Assembly (NCBI RefSeq): GCF_034044715.1 | Contig: NZ_JAXCLW010000005.1 | Coordinates: 62,001-126,000 of the forward strand | DNA: 64,000 nt | Direction of reading: 5' to 3' | From: Dongia_B soli | GTDB lineage: Bacteria > Pseudomonadota > Alphaproteobacteria > Dongiales > Dongiaceae | Shown: positions 59,048 through 64,000 of the stretch, in pieces | Layout: the number at the start of each line of letters is the position of its first letter | Position numbering within the stretch: the stretch's first letter is position 1 | Translations under genes and position numbers: made by a program | Notes under the pieces: generated by a model | Database searches by the model: none | Told to the model about the DNA's origin: nothing | The model's input: the letters and a program-made list of their open reading frames with translations, nothing else

Positions 59048-59791
59048 ATGAGAACCAGACCGACCCGCAAGGCACCGCGTTTCTTGCGACATGCCCCGCT
59101 TGCCGTCGCCGTCGCCGCGACTTTGCTGCTGGCGGCAGCCGCCGGCTTCGGCGTAACACCTTCCGCCGCCGATGAAGGCCGCGCCATTCCCGCGCCGGCG
59201 GTGGATGAAACCGCCAATGCGAAGACCGAGACAGCCGTCCTGGCCGGCGGCTGCTTCTGGGGCGTGCAGGGCGTGTTCGAGCATGTGAAAGGCGTCAGCA
59301 ATGCCGTCTCCGGCTATGCCGGAGGCGATGCCAGCACGGCCAATTACGAGACGGTGAGCGAAGGCGAGACCGGCCATGCGGAGTCGGTCAGCATCACCTT
59401 CGATCCGCATCAGATCAGCTATGGCCGCATCCTGCAGATCTTCTTCTCGGTCGCGCATGATCCGACGCAATTGAACCGCCAGGGTCCCGATCGCGGCACC
59501 AATTACCGCTCGGCGATCTTCCCGGCCTCCGCCGAACAGGCCCGCATCGCCAAGGCCTATATCGCCCAGCTCAGCCAGGCGCATATCTATGAGGCCGCCA
59601 TCGTCACCACCATCGAACCCGATCGCGCCTTCTATCCGGCCGAGGGCTACCACCAGGATTTCCTGGAGCGGAATCCCAGCTATCCTTACATCGTGATCAA
59701 CGATTTGCCGAAGGTGGAGAACCTGAAGCGCCTGTTCCCGGATCTTTATCGCAGCGATCCGGTCCTGGTCTCGGCCGCCGCGACGAATTAG
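59048..59791 (+). CDS. msrA: Exported methionine-S-sulphoxide reductase MsrA
   Basis: A 247-residue enzyme for S-methionine sulphoxide. A signal peptide with hydrophobic core (LAVAVAATLLLAAAAGFG) precedes the catalytic domain, so it is exported. The active-site motif is LAGGCFWGVQGVFEHVKGV, with YETVSEGETGHAESVSITFD and PDRGTNYRSAIFP. AGGAG lies before ATG 59048. It starts 13 bases after dipZ and closes the msrB-dipZ-msrA operon. Confidence 0.93.
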   Translation: MRTRPTRKAPRFLRHAPLAVAVAATLLLAAAAGFGVTPSAADEGRAIPAPAVDETANAKTETAVLAGGCFWGVQGVFEHVKGVSNAVSGYAGGDASTANYETVSEGETGHAESVSITFDPHQISYGRILQIFFSVAHDPTQLNRQGPDRGTNYRSAIFPASAEQARIAKAYIAQLSQAHIYEAAIVTTIEPDRAFYPAEGYHQDFLERNPSYPYIVINDLPKVENLKRLFPDLYRSDPVLVSAAATN

Positions 59792-59813
59792 GCGCCGTTT
59801 TTCAGCCACCACG

Positions 59814-59843
59814 ATGGACCTTCGGGTCAAGTCCGAAGGTGAC
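59814..59843. repeat. Dispersed intergenic palindrome, copy in inverse orientation
   Basis: Copy directly behind msrA (TGGACCTTCGGGTCAAGTCC). Confidence 0.65.
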
Positions 59844-59915
59844 CGCCGAGGGTGGCTGACCTTGTGCGATGACCGGCAACCGCGTCCTAGCGCACACACG
59901 CCACAGCAAACTCAG

Positions 59916-59948
59916 TTGTCCCCCTCGGGGCTTCACCCGAGGGTCTCC
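59916..59948. repeat. Dispersed intergenic palindrome, degenerate copy
   Basis: Diverged copy (TTGTCCCCCTCGGGGCTTCA) between the convergent msrA and free-methionine reductase genes. It makes an inverted pair with the copy at 59814. Confidence 0.55.
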
Positions 59949-59968
59949 GACAGAAGCGGGGCGCGTTG

Positions 59969-60475
59969 TCAGATATTGCTGGCCGTCAGATAAACCTCAG
60001 CCAGCTTTTCGACACCGGCTTGATCCTCGGTGTCGAAACGGGCGGGGAGGGGACTGTCGAGATCAAGCACGCCGATGATGCGGCTGTCCTTGATCAGCGG
60101 CACCACTAGTTCCGAGCGCGAGGCGCTGTCGCAGGCGATGTGATCGGCGAAAGCATGCACATCCTCGATCCGCATGGTCTCGCGCTTCGCGACCGCTGCG
60201 CCACAGACACCGCGCCCGATGGCGATCCGCACGCAGGCAGCCTTGCCCTGGAACGGGCCGAGCACCAGTTCTTGTCCCGCTCCGTTTTGGGCATCGCGCA
60301 GGAAATAGAAGCCGGCCCAGTTGAGATCCGGCATCATCTCGAACAGCAAGGCGGCGCTATTGGCCGCATTGGCAATGGCGTCCGTCTCGCCATGCAGGAG
60401 GCTGCTCAATTGCTCTGCCAGTTCGGCATAGAATACCGGCTTGCTGTCGCTCTCAATCGCCCGTGCCTCGAACAT
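59969..60475 (-). CDS. Free methionine-R-sulphoxide reductase (GAF domain, fRMsr)
   Basis: A 168-residue cytosolic GAF-domain enzyme that reduces free methionine-R-sulphoxide. The fingerprint is LVLGPFQGKAACVRIAIGRG, VCGAAVAKRE, EDVHAFADHIACDSASRSEL; the three cysteines of the catalytic set are in ACVRI, GVCGA and HIACD. AAAGGA precedes ATG 60475. It converges with msrA, so all three methionine-sulphoxide activities lie within 4 kb. Confidence 0.92.
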   Translation of the reverse strand: MFEARAIESDSKPVFYAELAEQLSSLLHGETDAIANAANSAALLFEMMPDLNWAGFYFLRDAQNGAGQELVLGPFQGKAACVRIAIGRGVCGAAVAKRETMRIEDVHAFADHIACDSASRSELVVPLIKDSRIIGVLDLDSPLPARFDTEDQAGVEKLAEVYLTASNI

Positions 60476-60547
60476 GGCCGTTCCTTTATACTGGACTTCA
60501 ACGGCGCGCATCGTCGCGCAATCGCAGCCTGCTTACAACAACTCACT

Positions 60548-60624
60548 CGTCACCCTCGTACCAGAGCAGTTCCGGGGCCGAAGGTCGGCCCACGCCGACG
60601 GCGATCAAGTCCGAGGGTGACAAC
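60548..60624. repeat. Dispersed palindrome interrupted by about 45 bp
   Basis: CGTCACCCTCG at the left and GATCAAGTCCGAGGGTGACA at the right are the ends of two inversely oriented copies with about 45 unrelated bases between. The middle could result from recombination of two copies or an old insertion. Confidence 0.6.
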
Positions 60625-60694
60625 CTTGTTTGTGGTTGGTGCGCGGCGAGAGCTGGTCGGTGGAGAATGATGCCCGCCGCCGTGAGGCGCGATT

Positions 60695-60800
60695 CATGAA
60701 GCGCCTGGTGGCCCCAAGGCGATCGGCCTGGAGGCCTCGGGCGGTTCTGAAAAGGCGCTGCTCAAGCGGCTGAGGGCGGCCGGCCTGCCGGTCTACCTGC
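60695..60800 (+). pseudogene. Possible IS110-type transposase remnant
   Basis: About 35 codons on the plus strand (KAIGLEASGGSEKALLKRLR, AAGLPVYLLDAD) resemble the conserved block of IS110 transposases with the glutamate of the DEDD catalytic set in EASGG. Both ends are lost and no start or tnp end is visible. The rest of the 60476-61021 gap is empty. Recognition is from motif memory only. Confidence 0.4.
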
Positions 60801-61021
60801 TCGATGCCGATACCGGCGTTTCGCCGCCGGCCACCGGCGGCCAAAGCGGCCAAGGTGATGGCATTCTCCAGGAAAATGCGGGAAGGGAGGGTGGAAATAC
60901 CGTCTCTTTTTGCGGGTCTTAGGGCTGGGCAGCCGGTCCCGCCCAGCCGCGGCGCCCCAGATACCGTTCAAACCTTATTCGCCGGCTGGAACCGCAAGGC
61001 GTGTCAGGCGTTTCCGCTTTG

Positions 61022-61780
61022 ATGTTGAATTATAGCGCCGAAATCCGCTGGTTCCTGCATGGACCGATTCCAGGCGCGATGGCGGAATGGTTTGCCATCG
61101 ACGTGCTGGGGAACGAACCTGAGGAACGCAGCGACGACTATATTCTGCTCCCGCTCTGCCCCAGCGCCGGGATCAAGCTGCGTGAAGGCAAATTGCAGGT
61201 AAAAAGCCTGTGCCGCGAGCCGTCGCCGCTCATGATCACGGACGAAATCAATGGCCGGGCCAGCCGCTGGGTCAAGTGGTCGCTTGACCTCACCAGCTCC
61301 TCGGCGCGCAATTTTTATCGCCAGAACGACACGATCCGGGTGCAAAAGAAGCGCTGGCAGCGCAAATTGGTGCTGGATGGCGATTTCGCGGAGGAAGTCG
61401 CACCGGGCAGCAAGGCCGAACGGGGCTGCACCATGGAGCTCGCGGCCTTGCAGGTGGAAGCCGATATCTGGTGGACGCTGGCTTTGGAATCCTTCGGCGC
61501 CCCCTCGACCATCCAGGACTCGCTGCAACGCTGCATTCTGCACTTTTTGCGCCGCTCGCCGCCGCCGATCCGGCTGCTGGCCGCGGATTCCAAATCCTAT
61601 TCGGAATGGCTGGAAATCGTGGCGCGGGGCTCCTCTCAGGAACCGCCGGCTTCCGGCCCGCCCGGCTCAGATCTCCTTGGCAATACGCCGTCGCTCGGCG
61701 GCTCCGGCGCCTCGATGCGCTCCATGCTTTCCGCGATCCTGGGGGCCGGCAACGCGACATCCGCCACCACCGGTAAGTGA
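61022..61780 (+). CDS. Conserved protein of unknown function (CYTH-like candidate)
   Basis: A 252-residue soluble protein. The start MLNYSAEIRWFLHGPIPGAM and the region RSDDYILLPLCPSAGIKLRE, followed by a basic RQNDTIRVQKKRWQRKLVL, belong to an uncharacterised family with likely CYTH-type polyphosphate-binding topology (many lysine and arginine residues in strands); this fold idea is inference. The last 45 residues are low-complexity. ATG 61022 is used despite a weak ribosome site. An exact GGAAC-N16-CGTT lies at 60988-61012, too close for a normal leader. Its last 145 bases overlap the phosphatase-type gene. Confidence 0.6.
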   Translation: MLNYSAEIRWFLHGPIPGAMAEWFAIDVLGNEPEERSDDYILLPLCPSAGIKLREGKLQVKSLCREPSPLMITDEINGRASRWVKWSLDLTSSSARNFYRQNDTIRVQKKRWQRKLVLDGDFAEEVAPGSKAERGCTMELAALQVEADIWWTLALESFGAPSTIQDSLQRCILHFLRRSPPPIRLLAADSKSYSEWLEIVARGSSQEPPASGPPGSDLLGNTPSLGGSGASMRSMLSAILGAGNATSATTGK

Positions 61781-62499
61781 TCGGAGGCGAGGGACCCCTC
61801 GGGATCGGTCCAGCTCCGCAACAATGAGCCGGGGTCGCAGCAGAAAACCCGATCCAGTTTGAAGATCGGCCGCCGCGCCGGGAAGGTCTTGTGCAAGGTG
61901 CGGACCGGCACCCAGCGGTGCAGCATGCGCCGCACTTGGCCGTTCCAGTCATTGAAGTCGCCCAGCATCACCAGATTGCGCTGCTTGCATCCCTCGCCAA
62001 TCAGGCGTTCGGCGATACTGGCCAGGGTACGGATCTGGCTGCGCTGCTCGATCATCCGCAGGCCGAGATGGGTGGCGACGATATTCATCAAGCCGAAAGG
62101 TGTGCGCACCGCCGCCTCGATCACGCCGCGCGGCTCCTGGCGCGACACGCTGATATCGTGGAGATTGACATCTTCCAGCGGCCAGCGGCTGATCAAGGCA
62201 TGGCCATAATGCCCATCGGGCGCGATGATGGTCTTGGCTTCGGCGGCATGGCGGCCCAGCACCTCCTTCAACAAGGCCAGCGGCATGGCGTCATGCGGAT
62301 GGCCCCTTGAATCGATTTCCTGCAAGGCGACGATGTCCGGATCGTGATGGCGGATCAAAGCGATGATGCGGTCGAGATCGTAGCGCCGGTCCGGTCCGAT
62401 CCCCGAATGAATGTTCCAGGTCAGCAGCCGCATGCTGGCGGGCCGTCCGGGCCGCCCAGCAAACGGATTTCTGCCGGCGATGTTGCTTTGATCATTCAT
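61636..62499 (-). CDS. Endonuclease/exonuclease/phosphatase-family protein
   Basis: A 287-residue member of the EEP superfamily. Catalytic landmarks are RLLTWNIHSGIGPDRR, DIVALQEIDSR, MNIVATHLGLR, MLGDFNDWNG and LASDHLPVVADV. It may cleave nucleic acid or phospholipid phosphodiesters. Standing 24 bp downstream of the phospholipase D-VTT gene, it matches the well-known pairing of EEP proteins with PLD-type cardiolipin synthases and DedA-like membrane proteins. ATG 62499 or 62433 is the start. Its C-terminus overlaps the 61022 gene. Confidence 0.88.
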   Translation of the reverse strand: MNDQSNIAGRNPFAGRPGRPASMRLLTWNIHSGIGPDRRYDLDRIIALIRHHDPDIVALQEIDSRGHPHDAMPLALLKEVLGRHAAEAKTIIAPDGHYGHALISRWPLEDVNLHDISVSRQEPRGVIEAAVRTPFGLMNIVATHLGLRMIEQRSQIRTLASIAERLIGEGCKQRNLVMLGDFNDWNGQVRRMLHRWVPVRTLHKTFPARRPIFKLDRVFCCDPGSLLRSWTDPEGSLASDHLPVVADVALPAPRIAESMERIEAPEPPSDGVLPRRSEPGGPEAGGS

Positions 62500-62523
62500 G
62501 ACGCCAACTTGGCCAAATATCCG

Positions 62524-64000
62524 CTAGCCGAAATAGGCTCTCAGCCGTGCCGCCAGCTTTTGCAGCGCGATCGCAAGGACGATGGAAGCGAGGAACAGCA
62601 GGGCCAGCAGGGAAAGATTGAAGAGGTTCGGTTCGCGCACCAGGGTGATGACACGGTCGCCCAGGATGGACATGACAAGCACGCCAGGCAATAGTCCCAG
62701 CATGGTGCCCAGGACGAAATCGAGCGCTGGGATTCGAAGCCCGCCGGCTGCAAGATTGACTACGGTGAAAGGGGCGACGGGCATCATGCGGGCCACGGTC
62801 ACCGCCAGAATGCCGCGTTTTCGCAGACTTTCATTGATGCGGTTCAAATGCGGTCCGAAGGTGTGCCGCAGCAGGTCGGGGCCCAGCCACCAGCCGACGA
62901 TATAGGTCGAGACGGCGCTGATCATCGCGCCGAGGATGGCATAAAGGGCGCCCGGCCAGGCGCCGAAGGCCACTGCGGTCGCAGCGATCAGCACGACCAC
63001 TGGAAAGGCGATGAAGCCGGCGATGATGAAAATGGCGACCACCGCCAGCAGCGCCCAGAGACTATTGCCGCCCTGGTCATGCGCCGCCAGCCAGGGTCGC
63101 AAACGCGAGGGATCGGTGATGGCATCGGCGACCGACGAAAGGGGGGTATAGCTCCAGGCCAGGCCCATCACGACGGTAAGGACCATCAGTCCAATGAAAA
63201 TGAACAGGCCGCGCCGGTTGGAAGGTCGAGGCTCGCTGCTTTTGCCCGCAGCGGCGGGAGGAAACCTGCCGGTTACTTTTCCGCCCGCGTCGCTATCGGT
63301 GCCTCGGTTTGGGGCGCTGTTTTGCTTCTGCACTGTCTCTGCTTCGATCGAAGGAGGGACATCGCCGGCCGTACTCGCCGAGACCGGAACCCCATCACCG
63401 TGCCGCCGGCCGGCGCCTTTGCCAATACCGCTCTTGCCAATACGGCTCTCCGTCGAGGCCGGCTGCAGCAACAATAGGGGGTCGATCGGGCGAGGCGGAT
63501 CGGCAATGGCGGCGGCGGCCATCCCGCCCGGCAGGTCGGATTCCAGATCGGGGATCGGTTCCAGGCAATGGCTCTCATGAAAATTGTCGATGGCCCGCAG
63601 CATCGACCCGGTCTTCTCCAGCGCGCCGCCCATTTCCGCTGCTTCCGCGCCGCAATGTTCGCCCATCAAGCGGTTGCGGATGCGGCCGATCATGGCGCGC
63701 TGCTCCTCGCTTTCAGCAACCAGCACCAAGTCACATTCGGTATCGCTGCCCATCGACCGGTTGCAGAGATTGGCCGAACCGACCCGTAAATACCGGTCGT
63801 CGACGATCATGACCTTCGAATGTATCTTTACGTCGATATCGATCGCCGAGGCGTCATCGCTGATATGCGGGTGGCACAGGGCCACGCGGTCCCTCACGCC
63901 GGCATCCCGCAAGATATCGACGAAACGCTGGCGGCCATCCGTCATCGCCATGTTCTCGATCCAGCCGGCATATTCCTTCGGCGTGACGATCACCGCTTCC
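62524..64000 (-). CDS. Phospholipase D-like / VTT (DedA-type) membrane fusion, partial
   Basis: At least 490 residues, the N-terminus lying beyond the window. The visible part has the C-terminal HKD motif of the phospholipase D superfamily (IHSKVMIVDDRYLRVGSANL), a polar linker of about 150 residues, and a VTT/SNARE-associated membrane domain (FPVVVLIAATAVAFGAWPGA, MMPVAPFTVVNLAAGGLRIP). PLD-type enzymes make cardiolipin or hydrolyse phospholipids, and VTT proteins scramble or flip lipids, so the fusion may couple synthesis with transport. The frame stays open to the end at 64000. Confidence 0.9.
   Translation of the reverse strand, partial: EAVIVTPKEYAGWIENMAMTDGRQRFVDILRDAGVRDRVALCHPHISDDASAIDIDVKIHSKVMIVDDRYLRVGSANLCNRSMGSDTECDLVLVAESEEQRAMIGRIRNRLMGEHCGAEAAEMGGALEKTGSMLRAIDNFHESHCLEPIPDLESDLPGGMAAAAIADPPRPIDPLLLLQPASTESRIGKSGIGKGAGRRHGDGVPVSASTAGDVPPSIEAETVQKQNSAPNRGTDSDAGGKVTGRFPPAAAGKSSEPRPSNRRGLFIFIGLMVLTVVMGLAWSYTPLSSVADAITDPSRLRPWLAAHDQGGNSLWALLAVVAIFIIAGFIAFPVVVLIAATAVAFGAWPGALYAILGAMISAVSTYIVGWWLGPDLLRHTFGPHLNRINESLRKRGILAVTVARMMPVAPFTVVNLAAGGLRIPALDFVLGTMLGLLPGVLVMSILGDRVITLVREPNLFNLSLLALLFLASIVLAIALQKLAARLRAYFG

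Noticed and set aside
57124..59301. 725-codon open frame on the minus strand opposite dipZ and msrA
   Set aside because: It is antisense to two well-supported genes and consists of low-complexity glutamine, arginine and histidine-rich sequence, typical of shadow frames in high-GC DNA.
60988..61012. EcfG promoter for the 61022 gene
   Set aside because: The motif GGAAC-N16-CGTT is exact, but the start codon is nine bases after it, which would leave no leader. It may be chance or give a leaderless mRNA.

Overview
The window is high-GC, gene-dense DNA from an alphaproteobacterium, most likely of the order Rhodospirillales. The evidence for this placement is the PF07310-type PAS protein, host-attachment, DUF938 and Rsm22 family genes, five sites shaped like promoters of the alphaproteobacterial general-stress sigma factor EcfG, a CIRCE element at groEL, and an intergenic palindrome of the type dispersed through many alphaproteobacterial genomes. 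The order is inferred from gene content only. I found no rRNA, tRNA, CRISPR array, complete insertion sequence or prophage.

1-8 kb: an RpiR-type regulator, remnants of a SulP transporter and of zapE, a CBS-domain protein, a divergent LysR/TSUP transporter pair, malate dehydrogenase, acetyl-CoA acetyltransferase and acetoacetate decarboxylase. 8-11 kb: an exported allene-oxide-cyclase-like protein and a nitric oxide response cluster (NsrR, group III truncated haemoglobin, frameshifted alternative oxidase). 11-18 kb: lipoprotein, adenylate cyclase, PAS protein, methyltransferases, host-attachment protein and a TetR regulator. 18.7-22 kb: a tandem duplication of an exported four-cysteine Rap1a/Tai-like protein plus a glycine-zipper lipoprotein; the first copy ends in a fossil of the start of the AI-2E-type transporter gene that follows the second copy.

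22-30 kb: a stress block with a 2OG-Fe(II) oxygenase, a ribosome hibernation factor fused to a cold-shock domain, groEL with CIRCE, a small heat-shock protein, a group II truncated haemoglobin, and an operon of SRPBCC protein, zinc alcohol dehydrogenase and DJ-1/PfpI protein. 30-33 kb: cbiMNQO cobalt importer under a cobalamin riboswitch. 33-50 kb: mixed housekeeping and signalling genes, including malonyl-CoA synthetase, an MscS channel, a multi-PAS diguanylate cyclase, an Rsm22/METTL17 homologue with the iron-sulphur cysteine pattern, an MFS exporter and stress-type small proteins. 50-55 kb: GST, a monooxygenase, a redoxin-like/2OG-oxygenase fusion, a GAF-GGDEF cyclase and an SDR enzyme.

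55-60.5 kb: a 220-bp tandem repeat array and a decayed region, then a methionine-sulphoxide repair island: exported MsrB, a DipZ/CcdA-thioredoxin electron donor and exported MsrA in one operon, with a cytosolic free-methionine-R-sulphoxide reductase converging on it. The window ends with a possible IS110 remnant, a protein of unknown function, an endonuclease/exonuclease/phosphatase protein and a phospholipase D-VTT membrane fusion cut by the window edge.

The unifying theme is stress: oxidative (Msr, DJ-1, GST), nitrosative (NsrR regulon), heat (CIRCE, Hsp20) and probably general stress through EcfG, whose candidate promoters precede five separate genes.
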